Shown here one piece after another: positions 24,543 to 32,150 of a DNA stretch of 32,683 bases. The translations under genes and the position numbers were made by a program. The DNA lies in the NCBI GenBank assembly GCA_018657765.1, contig JABHWM010000009.1, positions 1 through 32,683 of the forward strand, in the 5' to 3' direction. How positions within the stretch are numbered: position 1 is the stretch's first letter; every line of letters starts with the position of its first letter. The notes under the pieces are model-generated. The model saw only the letters and a program-made list of their open reading frames with translations. It made no database searches and was not told the DNA's origin. The stretch comes from Minisyncoccota bacterium (GTDB taxonomy: Bacteria; Patescibacteriota; Microgenomatia; UBA1400; PJMF01).

Positions 24543-25169
24543 ATGTTAGAAGAACAAAAAATACAGATTAACAATGATAAACGTCAATCAGATCTAGAAG
24601 AAATGAGGTCTTTGGCTCGTAAATTATTGGAATCTTTTAAAAATGAATCAAAAGAATTTTTGAAAGAAAATAATATCGTTATTTTAGAAAATGATATAGA
24701 GATAACTGGTGATTCAACGTTACGTCTAAGTGATTTACTTCCAAAAGGATATAGTTTTTTTATTGGTGAATATAATTCCTGTGATCGTAAAAAAATGAAA
24801 GTTAGTTTGTCTGTAAAAGATCCAATAAATGCAGAATCTTTTCTAGCATGGATTCATGAGATAGCTCATGCTAATAATCAAGGTATAGATACACAAAAAG
24901 GGGGTCAACCATTACTAGATCATGTGAAGGATGTTGAAGAAGATGAATTTTTAGCATGGTCAAGAGTTCTTGGATATCTTGAAAAGATAAAAATTTCTTA
25001 TGGGGTATCTATAAATATTGATTTTGAAGAACTATCTCAATCTGTATATGATAAATATATGAATTATGTTAGTGGATTTATTAGAGAATCAGAAGGGAGT
25101 AGAAAAGATATTGAGGAAATTTTTTCTAGAGGAGATGATCTGAAAAGACTTTTTTTGGAGATGAAATAA
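24543..25169 (+). CDS. Hypothetical HExxH metallopeptidase-like protein
   Basis: A 208-residue soluble protein. The start is ATG 24543, behind AAGGAA; the reading frame stays open upstream through the tRNA but cannot be coding there. An N-terminal coiled/helical region (1-45) is followed by a predicted beta part and WIHEIAHA, a zincin HExxH motif (H105, E106, H109). An acidic EEDEFLAW about 25 residues later could supply a third, gluzincin-like Glu ligand. The layout loosely recalls ImmA/IrrE peptidases, but no DNA-binding domain or immunity partner is seen. The substrate is unknown. The neighbour downstream is a frameshifted small gene. Confidence 0.65.
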   Translation: MLEEQKIQINNDKRQSDLEEMRSLARKLLESFKNESKEFLKENNIVILENDIEITGDSTLRLSDLLPKGYSFFIGEYNSCDRKKMKVSLSVKDPINAESFLAWIHEIAHANNQGIDTQKGGQPLLDHVKDVEEDEFLAWSRVLGYLEKIKISYGVSINIDFEELSQSVYDKYMNYVSGFIRESEGSRKDIEEIFSRGDDLKRLFLEMK

Positions 25170-25177
25170 AAAACCTT

Positions 25178-25596
25178 ATGAAAGAAAATACTGAAACACA
25201 ACACGATCAAGATAGAGGAACAAACTATATAGATAGTATTACTCCTTCAAGGATATAAGAGCTTCTTCTATTGGTTACAATATTTTTTATCTTTGGAAGA
25301 TACCAGACGGTAGAAATATTTTATTGACTATTAATCTAGAAAATAAAATAGATAGAAATGGTGGTGACTATATTTTTGCAAAAACAAATCTTGATAGTGA
25401 AGAAGTTAGAGGACAAGGAAAGTATTTATGGAATTTTTTAATATCACAACTAAACCATTTTTCTTTATATGGATATGAGAAGATGGATCCTAATCCTTTA
25501 CTTCATGAAGTAAGTCCAAATAAATACTCTAAAAAATTAGTTACTAGCTCTCTTGGATATAAAAGAAAAGGCAGAAAATATTTTAAGTTATATTAA
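25178..25596 (+). pseudogene. Frameshifted small hypothetical gene
   Basis: An ATG at 25178 opens a 26-codon frame that ends in TAA at 25256. A second frame, open from 25237 to the TAA at 25594-25596, continues with a coding-like, hydrophobic-polar pattern (SIGYNIFYLWKIPDGRNILL then TINLENKIDRNGG). Restoring one base within about 25237-25255, for example a lost G in TCAAGGAT, gives a single protein of about 139 residues. I do not recognise the family. The only in-frame start candidate in the second part is a TTG at 25324, which is unlikely. It could be a real decay event or a sequencing error. It follows the HExxH gene by 8 nt and was probably in its operon. Confidence 0.6.
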
Positions 25597-25620
25597 ATAG
25601 TTTTGAATAAATAATAAATC

Positions 25621-26061
25621 ATGCAAAAAAATAAATCCACAACCCCCTGGCTACGACCTGGAGTCAAAGCACTAATAGTAAATCAAGGTAAAATCTTGAT
25701 GGTTAAAGAAAGAATTGAAGGAAGAATAATTCATGATTTTCCAGGTGGTGGAGTAGATTATGGTGAAGATTTGAAGAAAGCTCTAAAAAGGGAAGTTTTT
25801 GAAGAAATAGGTTTGGAAATAAAAATAGAGAAAGCTGTTGGTAACTGGAGTTTTATTTTGGAAAAGCGTAAAGTACAAGTTGTTTGTATGGGATATCAGT
25901 GTGCTCTTAACGGTAACGGTAAAATTGATTTGAATAATAATCCAGCAGATGAAGATATTTTTGAGGTTCTTTGGTTTACTAAAGAAGAAATATTGGCTGA
26001 TGCTGATAATTTACTAAGAGCAGAAGGTATGAAAGAAGCAGTTGAGAATTTGGTGATATAG
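25621..26061 (+). CDS. Nudix hydrolase
   Basis: A 146-residue Nudix enzyme. The Nudix box runs from GGGVDYGED through ALKREVFEEIGLEI (about 41-66), with the catalytic REVFEEIG intact. It hydrolyses nucleoside diphosphate derivatives such as oxidised nucleotides, sugar nucleotides or coenzymes; the substrate is not readable from sequence. It starts 24 nt after the frameshifted gene, and a GIY-YIG gene and a second Nudix gene follow on the same strand. No strong Shine-Dalgarno is seen. Confidence 0.9.
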   Translation: MQKNKSTTPWLRPGVKALIVNQGKILMVKERIEGRIIHDFPGGGVDYGEDLKKALKREVFEEIGLEIKIEKAVGNWSFILEKRKVQVVCMGYQCALNGNGKIDLNNNPADEDIFEVLWFTKEEILADADNLLRAEGMKEAVENLVI

Positions 26062-26094
26062 AATTTTTTTTAGATAACTTATGTAGATTAATTT

Positions 26095-26370
26095 ATGCCT
26101 AATTCAAATTCAAAAAATAATGATCAATGGTTTATTTATATCTTAAAATGCGGTGATGGCTCTCTTTATACAGGTTCTACAAATGATTTAGAAGCTAGAG
26201 TAAAAAAGCATAATAGTGGCAGTGGTGCAAAATATACACGCAGTCATTTACCAGTAATTTTAGTTTATTCAGAAAAATTTTCTAATAGGTCTTTAGCTTC
26301 AAAAAGAGAAGCAGAAATAAAAAAATTATCTAGGAAAGAAAAGTTATCTCTTATTAAAAGTAAACAATGA
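26095..26370 (+). CDS. GIY-YIG nuclease-domain protein (UPF0213/YhbQ-like)
   Basis: A 91-residue single-domain GIY-YIG protein: WFIYILKCGDGSLYTGSTNDL carries the two Tyr-containing motifs, followed by the conserved Arg and His of ARVKKHN, then AKYTRSHLPV and a final KREAEIKKLSRKEKLSLI typical of the UPF0213 family. The catalytic Glu lies in REAEIKKL. It is probably a structure-specific nuclease whose role is not established. It ends in ATGA, overlapping the start of the second Nudix gene by 4 nt. Confidence 0.9.
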   Translation: MPNSNSKNNDQWFIYILKCGDGSLYTGSTNDLEARVKKHNSGSGAKYTRSHLPVILVYSEKFSNRSLASKREAEIKKLSRKEKLSLIKSKQ

Positions 26371-26813
26371 AAAATAAAAGACATCAAAATACACCAGCTT
26401 CTTATTTAGTATTATTTAAAGACAATCAGGTTTTGCTTCTTAGACGTTTTAATACAGGTTATGAAGATGGTAATTATTCATTAATAGCTGGTCATGTAGA
26501 TTCTGGAGAAAACTTTACACAATGTATTATTAGAGAAGCAAAAGAAGAAGCTGGAATTTTATTAAATCCAGAAGATTTAAAAGTTGCTCATGTAATGCAT
26601 AGAAATTCTGAGATTATTGGGAATAAAGAAAGAGTTGATGTTTTTTTTATTACTAAAAAATGGCAAGGAGAGATTCAAAACAAAGAAATTTATAAGTGTG
26701 ATGATCTATCTTGGTTTAATTTAGACAAACTTCCTGAAAATATTATTCCATATATTAAACAAGCGATTAATAAAATAAAAAATAAAGTTTACTATAGCGA
26801 ACATGGTTGGTAA
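26367..26813 (+). CDS. Nudix hydrolase (second copy type)
   Basis: A 148-residue Nudix enzyme translated through an ATGA overlap with the GIY-YIG gene. The Nudix box is GHVDSGENF then IIREAKEEAGI (about 42-64). It differs clearly from the Nudix gene 550 nt upstream, so the two are not a recent duplication. LVLFKDNQVLLLRRFNTGYEDG gives the first strands and loop. The layout suggests a nucleotide clean-up enzyme of the MutT type, but the substrate is unknown. Confidence 0.9.
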   Translation: MKNKRHQNTPASYLVLFKDNQVLLLRRFNTGYEDGNYSLIAGHVDSGENFTQCIIREAKEEAGILLNPEDLKVAHVMHRNSEIIGNKERVDVFFITKKWQGEIQNKEIYKCDDLSWFNLDKLPENIIPYIKQAINKIKNKVYYSEHGW

Positions 26814-26939
26814 TAAATTATAAATTTAACAAACATTGACCTATAGCTTCTTTTATATTCTTGCCAAGTGATCCAATATCTTTATATACTGATCTTTAGT
26901 GAATAGGTATATTCTCCACAACTAGTAGTTAATTAAAAT

Positions 26940-26964
26940 TCCGCCCAATGAGCGGATTTTTTTT
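26940..26964 (+). terminator. Rho-independent terminator after the Nudix cluster
   Basis: TCCGC/GCGGA forms a 5-bp GC-rich stem with a 7-nt loop, followed by eight T. It separates the Nudix cluster from the phosphoesterase gene. The 126 nt before it (26814-26939) hold nothing that I recognise. Confidence 0.75.
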
Positions 26965-27007
26965 ACTTAATTTTTAGTTTAATGATAATTATAGATAAGG
27001 ATAGAGC

Positions 27008-29044
27008 ATGGTTGCCAAAGCAGAAAAAAATATTAGAAAACAAGAGTTTCAGGCTCGTCGTGAAGAAATCATGTGGTTAGAACAATCTCTAATGAAGGAC
27101 TTACAGCCTCATTTAGAACTTGAATATAGAGTAGAAGGAGATGAACCATTGCTAGTTCTTTTGGTTGGAGATTTACATATAGGCTCTGCTGCAACTGATT
27201 ATAAAGAATTAGAAAAGTTAAGAGATTTTATTTTAAATGATGAAGAAATCACTGTAGGCACAGGTATAGGTGGAGAGCCAATAACCTTCAATACTGCCAA
27301 CGTTCGTATTATTTTTCTTGGAGATGAAATAGAAGGGGTCAAGCCAAAGTACCTGACAACTAACGTCATGAGTCTCACCATGGATTTACAGGAACAGCTC
27401 AATTATTTTAGAGATAAATTTCTCAAACCTCTAGCTGATGCTGGTAAAGTTATAGGCATGGTCAGTCATTATTGGGGACATCCTGGATGGGCACTTGAAG
27501 CTACTACTTTGGATCCTTGGGCTTTGTTAGCAGAGTCGGCTGATGTGGAAACTATTCTTAATGGAGGAAGAGTAAAATTTGTATTTGAGAATGGTCAAGA
27601 ATCAGTTATAGAGACACGTCATAATCCTACTGCTAGTAGTAAATTTGATCCTTTGCATGGGGCAAGGGAAAGTCTTTTAATGCAATCTGAGCCTATCAGG
27701 CCAGATGGAAGCGCATCTGCTCATATTCATCGGCTAGCTGCAGGGAAAGAACATCATGCTGGGGCTGCCAACTCAATGTTTATGGTATCTTCTGGGACAG
27801 CAAAATCAACAAATAAAGAATTACCCGTAGATCAATTTGGGGTGAGACTTGGAAAACCATATACTACTGATAATGGTTTCACTAGTGTAATTATGACCCC
27901 TCCAGTAGGAAGATATAAAAAACGTTCTAAAAGAATAGAGCATACTCCACTTCCTTCTCTCCGTCATGCTTCTGTAGCACAAAGAGGTTTAGAATTACTA
28001 AATCAAACAGAAAAAGGGGGTATAACTAGGGAGTTAAAAGAGCAGATTTTAGAAACATTTGGGAAAGAACCAGAAATAGATATTGTAGAAGGTGAATCAG
28101 TAGAGTCACCAGCTGTAATGGAAAGAATTCCTAAAGGTAAGGTACTAGAAAAATTAAGAGGAAATGGTTTTGATGAAGCTGATTTGGAGAGAGAAGAGGT
28201 TTATTCAAAATTAAAAATTAATATTAAGACAGAACTTCCTATCTTATTACAGTTTATAGCAAATGCTCGTTTTGGTAGTGATGGTCAGACTGAAGGTTTT
28301 CATAAAGTTAACAAGTTTCAAAGAGATTATATTATTAAAAATCCTTATGCAGTAGTTCTTTATCTTAGAAGCTTATTAGATAACTCTGCTGGAAAACTAC
28401 CTAATAGACGACAAGTTTTAGAAAAAACAGCTCGGTTTATTTCTAGGTCAGAAGATAAGGGATTGGCTTTACTTTTGGATTCTAGTTTGAGGAATGATGA
28501 CTGGAAAAGAGGAGAGGATCCTATTGCTCCAGGAAGTTTTCTTTCTCGTGAAGCAGATATTCCTTTGATTCATCATCTATCTCAATTACAACTTTTTGTT
28601 GGTCCAGAAGCTGCATTACCATACACATTATCTGTTTTAGATAAGTTAGGTCATCATGGTTCTTTTTCTAAACCATCTTTTGGTCTTAGAAGAAACTATG
28701 ATTTATATATGCATAAAAAACCAGGTATCGTAGTGGGTGGACATATGCCAAATGCAGGAACACAGATGTTTCATGATGGAACAAATCCAGAAACAGAGTA
28801 TCCCACACTAGTAGCTCCTGGTTGGTGGGCAAGGAATGTAGATACTGCTGGAAAAGGAAATGTTAGCCCTGGAGCACCTCCTGGACAAGCTACTATTTTA
28901 TTTCCACAAGAAAAATCAGGAGACCATTTAGTTTATCCAACTAGTTCTATAGAGGAAAGTAATTTGTTATTTGATGCTTTCTTGTTACTAGTAGGACTGG
29001 AAAAAATGGGGCTTATGGAAAGTGTCCAGTCAGATAAGACCTAG
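27008..29044 (+). CDS. Two-domain calcineurin-like metallophosphoesterase, second domain degenerate
   Basis: A 678-residue cytosolic-looking protein. The N-terminal domain (about 48-300) shows the metallophosphoesterase series in order: GDLHIG (D55, H57), LGDEIEG (D106), SHYWGH (H154, H158) where GNHD is usual, H205/H217, and AHIH (H239, H241). The C-terminal part (about 408-635) repeats the same strand layout: LLQFIANARFGSD for the first motif, VVLYLRSLLDN for the second, LGHHGSF, and VVGGHMPN near 575-582. It has lost the Asp/His ligands, so it looks like a second, catalytically decayed copy. AAGGATAG lies before the ATG. A nuclease or phosphodiesterase role is inferred. Confidence 0.7.
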   Translation: MVAKAEKNIRKQEFQARREEIMWLEQSLMKDLQPHLELEYRVEGDEPLLVLLVGDLHIGSAATDYKELEKLRDFILNDEEITVGTGIGGEPITFNTANVRIIFLGDEIEGVKPKYLTTNVMSLTMDLQEQLNYFRDKFLKPLADAGKVIGMVSHYWGHPGWALEATTLDPWALLAESADVETILNGGRVKFVFENGQESVIETRHNPTASSKFDPLHGARESLLMQSEPIRPDGSASAHIHRLAAGKEHHAGAANSMFMVSSGTAKSTNKELPVDQFGVRLGKPYTTDNGFTSVIMTPPVGRYKKRSKRIEHTPLPSLRHASVAQRGLELLNQTEKGGITRELKEQILETFGKEPEIDIVEGESVESPAVMERIPKGKVLEKLRGNGFDEADLEREEVYSKLKINIKTELPILLQFIANARFGSDGQTEGFHKVNKFQRDYIIKNPYAVVLYLRSLLDNSAGKLPNRRQVLEKTARFISRSEDKGLALLLDSSLRNDDWKRGEDPIAPGSFLSREADIPLIHHLSQLQLFVGPEAALPYTLSVLDKLGHHGSFSKPSFGLRRNYDLYMHKKPGIVVGGHMPNAGTQMFHDGTNPETEYPTLVAPGWWARNVDTAGKGNVSPGAPPGQATILFPQEKSGDHLVYPTSSIEESNLLFDAFLLLVGLEKMGLMESVQSDKT

Positions 29045-29069
29045 TTTATTTAACTTAAAGATGGAATTA

Positions 29070-30083
29070 TTATTTAGTTTTCTTTGTAGCCAATTGTCCA
29101 CAAGCGGCATCAATATCTTTTCCCATACTGACTCTTACTGTATGAGGAACTCTTGCTCTAGAGAGTACTGCAGAAAAGCGATCTATCTGGTTTCTATCAG
29201 AAGTTTGTAAGGTAAATCCAGGAACTGGATTGTATGGAATGAGATTGAGATGAATTAATTTTCCTTTGACAAGTTTTACTAGTTTTTCTGCATGTCGTTG
29301 TTTGTCGTTAATGTTTTTTAATAGAACATATTCAAAAGAAATTCTTTTATTATTGTTATCGATTATTTTATCAACAACAGTCATTAACTCTGATAATGAG
29401 TTATTTTTTGCGATAGGCATAATACTTTCACGCAATTCTTGAGTTGGAGCATGAAGGCTAATAGCCAGTCTTCCTTTAAAATCGTTTTCTAGAAGTTTTT
29501 CTAATGGTTTGACAATCCCTGATGTAGAAATAGTTATTCTACTAGGGCTCATAGCCATTTTTTCTGGATTAGTAAATATTTCTATAGATTCTAGAACATT
29601 ATCAAGATTGAGAAGTGGTTCTCCCATACCCATAAAAACAATATTAGAAACTTTTTTATCTTCTTTTTTTAGTTTTCTAGCAAAAAACAAGACTTGTTCT
29701 GCAATCTCTTCAGAAGTTAAATTCGAGATAAACCCCATTGTGCCAGTAGCACAAAAAGTACAACCCACTGGACAACCCACCATGCAACTAACACATACTG
29801 TGTTTCGTCCATCTTTATGCTTCATGATAACTGTCTCAAGTAATTGCTTGTTTTTTGTTCTGGAAAAGAGAACCTTTTCAGTATCTCCTTTTTTAGATTT
29901 TTGATGGTTAATTACTTTTAGAGTATTAAAATCAAATTCTTGAGCTATTTTTTCACGGAGCTCTTTTGACCAAGTAGTAAACTCAGACCAATCTTCAATA
30001 TATTGTTTATATAGTGCTAGATTAAGTTGTTTTAGTCTAAAAGATGGCTGATTATTCTTTTTAAGAAATTCTTCAAAGGTCAT
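29070..30083 (-). CDS. rlmN: 23S rRNA (adenine2503-C2) methyltransferase RlmN
   Basis: A 337-residue radical-SAM methyltransferase that methylates A2503 of 23S rRNA (and A37 of some tRNAs). The [4Fe-4S] motif is C104-PVG-C108-TF-C111; GEPLLN, STSG, SLHAP and NLIPYNPV follow in the right order, and the catalytic methyl-carrying Cys lies near the end in DIDAACGQL. It is full length. The start has no Shine-Dalgarno and a TACAAT box 6 nt upstream. It converges on the phosphoesterase gene with 25 nt between the stops. Confidence 0.97.
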   Translation of the reverse strand: MTFEEFLKKNNQPSFRLKQLNLALYKQYIEDWSEFTTWSKELREKIAQEFDFNTLKVINHQKSKKGDTEKVLFSRTKNKQLLETVIMKHKDGRNTVCVSCMVGCPVGCTFCATGTMGFISNLTSEEIAEQVLFFARKLKKEDKKVSNIVFMGMGEPLLNLDNVLESIEIFTNPEKMAMSPSRITISTSGIVKPLEKLLENDFKGRLAISLHAPTQELRESIMPIAKNNSLSELMTVVDKIIDNNNKRISFEYVLLKNINDKQRHAEKLVKLVKGKLIHLNLIPYNPVPGFTLQTSDRNQIDRFSAVLSRARVPHTVRVSMGKDIDAACGQLATKKTK

Positions 30084-30089
30084 AAATAT

Positions 30090-30095
30090 ATTGTA
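30090..30095 (-). promoter_or_regulatory. -10 element for rlmN, probably leaderless
   Basis: TACAAT on the minus strand ends 6 nt before the rlmN ATG, so the first transcribed base is predicted at the start codon. No good -35 is visible. Confidence 0.45.
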
Positions 30096-30139
30096 CCTTG
30101 AAGATATTTAAATAAGCTCCAAGAAATTTAAAAGTAGAT

Positions 30140-31327
30140 TTATTTTGCTTTTAGAACTGCCTGAGATACTTTTTCAGCAAGATTTGGATAGAAAACACTA
30201 GGTATAATTTTATCTACAGTTGGATTTTCTATTGTTTCTGCAATAGTATCAGAAGCAGTTTGTTTCATTTGATATGTAATTTTTTTTAGTTTTCCTTGAA
30301 CTACAGCTTTGAAAATTCCTGGAAAAGCTAATACATTATTTATTTGGTTATTAAAATCACTTCTACCTGTGGCAATAATATAAGCACCTGCTTTTTTTGC
30401 TTCTTCTGGCATAATTTCTGGAGTTGGATTAGCGAGTGCAAAAACAATTGCTTTTTTACTCATTTTTTTAATGGCTTCTGGTGTAATTGATCCTGGTCCA
30501 GAAACACCGATAATCACATCAAAACCATCAATGGTTTCTTCTGGAGTTCCAGCTTTTTTATTTTTGTTGGAAAGTCCTGCTACGGCTTGTTTATAGATAT
30601 TTTGATTATTTCTTCCAGCAAAAATAGCTCCTTTTGTATCAAAAACAATTACATCATTTACATGACGAGCACCATTTGCTTTGGAGCATCTATCAGAATT
30701 ACAGTTAAGTCCAAGAATCATTCTTGCAATAGCTAGTCCAGCAGATCCAGCTCCAACTATAGCTACTTTCAGTGATTCATATGGCTTGTTTATTACTTTT
30801 GCAGCATTAATAAGAGCAGCTCTAACAACGATAGCTGTACCGTGCTGATCATCATGAAAAACAGGAATTCCAATGTCTTGTAGGGCTTCTTCAACCTGAA
30901 AACAAGTAGGTGCAGATATATCTTCTAAGTTAATTCCTGCAAAAGTAGGGGCTACCTGTTTTACAAAATTAATTATTTCTGAAGGTGTCTGTGCATCTAT
31001 AACTAGTGGAAAAGAATCTACTCCACCAAATTGTTTGATAAGTAAAGATTTTCCTTCCATGACTGGTAAAGCTGCTTTTGGACCGATATTTCCTAGTCCT
31101 AGTACAGCCGAGCCGTTAGAAATAACAGCAATAGTTCTACCTTTTAATGTATAGTCATAAGCTAATGAGTCATCTTGAGAAATTACTCTACAAGGTTCAG
31201 CAACACCTGGTGTATAAGCCAAAGATAAGTCTTTTTTAGATTCTAGTTTTCCAATAATATTAACTGTTCCTAGCTTTCCTGTTTTCTGTTTGTGATAAGT
31301 TAAAGCCTGTTTATAAACATCAGTCAT
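30140..31327 (-). CDS. NAD(P)-dependent malic enzyme
   Basis: A 395-residue oxidative decarboxylase converting malate to pyruvate, of the short bacterial MaeB type without the C-terminal phosphotransacetylase domain. Seen are SLAYTPGVAEPC, the KGRTIAVISNGSAVLGLGNIGP segment, FHDDQHGTA, the dinucleotide-binding GAGSAGLAIA, ALANPTPEI and GRSDFNNQINNVLAFPG. I chose ATG 31327 rather than the TTG seven codons upstream because the GAAAGAAGAAA purine stretch then serves as its ribosome-binding site. An insert with two Cys (about 215-225) is slightly unusual. Confidence 0.95.
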   Translation of the reverse strand: MTDVYKQALTYHKQKTGKLGTVNIIGKLESKKDLSLAYTPGVAEPCRVISQDDSLAYDYTLKGRTIAVISNGSAVLGLGNIGPKAALPVMEGKSLLIKQFGGVDSFPLVIDAQTPSEIINFVKQVAPTFAGINLEDISAPTCFQVEEALQDIGIPVFHDDQHGTAIVVRAALINAAKVINKPYESLKVAIVGAGSAGLAIARMILGLNCNSDRCSKANGARHVNDVIVFDTKGAIFAGRNNQNIYKQAVAGLSNKNKKAGTPEETIDGFDVIIGVSGPGSITPEAIKKMSKKAIVFALANPTPEIMPEEAKKAGAYIIATGRSDFNNQINNVLAFPGIFKAVVQGKLKKITYQMKQTASDTIAETIENPTVDKIIPSVFYPNLAEKVSQAVLKAK

Positions 31328-31370
31328 ATTATTTATTTCTTCTTTCAAAATACTTCAAAACAAGAGGTTT

Positions 31371-31441
31371 ATTATAATAGATATCTGTTAATTTTGTGAA
31401 ATAAGAACGCTACATCATTTTTAGTGGGTTTAGGTTATAAT
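31371..31441. promoter_or_regulatory. Divergent promoter region, malic enzyme and RRM gene
   Basis: TATAAT on the minus strand at 31371-31376, inside the palindrome ATTATAAT, serves the malic-enzyme gene. TATAAT on the plus strand at 31436-31441 serves the RRM gene, giving it a leader of about 110 nt. No clear -35 hexamer accompanies either. Confidence 0.5.
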
Positions 31442-31559
31442 AGGTGGTTCTGACTAAACGGCTGTTCTTAGATTTTTAATAGACACTAAGCAAATGTCCG
31501 ATGTATATGAAAGAGTCTGTAGGGTTAGTCAGCTACAAGATTCGGAGAAAAAGGACTAT

Positions 31560-31982
31560 ATGTTTCCTTCTCAAGACAGTAATAACCAAGCACAGGCTGC
31601 ACAAGATCCAAGCAAGCTATATGTAGGAAATCTTTCTTATTCCATTAGTGAAGAAGAATTAAAAGATGTTTTTGCAGAATATGGCGATGTTGAAGAGTGT
31701 AAGCTTATCACAGACTTCCGAACAGGTCGTTCTAAGGGTTTTGCTTTCGTTAAATTTGCAACCGTCGAAGACGCAGCAAATGCAATGGAACAACTCAACG
31801 AACAAGAGGTTCAAGGTCGCAAACTTTTCATAAAGATTGCTCAACCTCCTCGTCCTCGTGAAGATCGTGGAAATCGTGGCGGAGGCCGTGGTTTTGGTGG
31901 TGGTGGAGACCGTGGAGGCCGTGGTGGAGACCGTGGTTTCGGTGGTGATCGCCGTGGTGGTTATAATAATCGTAGAGATTAA
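31560..31982 (+). CDS. RRM-type glycine-rich RNA-binding protein
   Basis: An RNA-binding protein of 140 residues from ATG 31560. It has a short Gln/Asn/Ala-rich N-terminus, one RRM domain with RNP2 LYVGNLSY and RNP1 KGFAFVKF, and a C-terminal RGG/Gly-Arg tail of about 45 residues. The family (as in cyanobacterial Rbp proteins) binds single-stranded RNA and often responds to cold. I prefer ATG 31560 because AAAAAGGA lies 4 nt upstream; an in-frame ATG at 31494 would add 22 residues but has no Shine-Dalgarno. Its codon use is richer in C/G in the second half than its neighbours. A strong terminator follows. Confidence 0.9.
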   Translation: MFPSQDSNNQAQAAQDPSKLYVGNLSYSISEEELKDVFAEYGDVEECKLITDFRTGRSKGFAFVKFATVEDAANAMEQLNEQEVQGRKLFIKIAQPPRPREDRGNRGGGRGFGGGGDRGGRGGDRGFGGDRRGGYNNRRD

Positions 31983-32007
31983 TCACAAAGTTTAAAAAAC
32001 TATAAAT

Positions 32008-32042
32008 AACCCCTTTAGAAAGTAATTTCTAGAGGGGTTTTT
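32008..32042 (+). terminator. Strong Rho-independent terminator after the RRM gene
   Basis: A 14-bp stem (AACCCCTTTAGAAA with TTTCTAGAGGGGTT, one G-T pair) has a GTAA tetraloop and is followed by T residues. It is the strongest terminator in the window. Confidence 0.93.
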
Positions 32043-32138
32043 GTATTATAAGAGTTTTAAAATATTAACTTTATTTGATTTATTTGAAAATCAAGTTTTT
32101 TTAAAATAAATCCAGCTTTGTTTTTTATTATCTCTGTC

Positions 32139-32144
32139 TATAAT
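32139..32144 (+). promoter_or_regulatory. -10 element for xseA, probably leaderless
   Basis: TATAAT ends 6 nt before the xseA ATG. TTTGTT, 16 nt further upstream, is a weak -35 candidate. There is no Shine-Dalgarno. Confidence 0.5.
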
Positions 32145-32150
32145 TGAGCT

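Noticed and set aside
25621..26813. Recent duplication of the two Nudix genes
   Set aside because: Outside the Nudix box the two proteins differ in length of segments and residues; they are paralogous types rather than a recent tandem copy.
31494..31559. Longer RRM protein starting at ATG 31494
   Set aside because: It has no Shine-Dalgarno and the extra residues look unlike the family. The ATG at 31560 has a good site. Kept only as an alternative.
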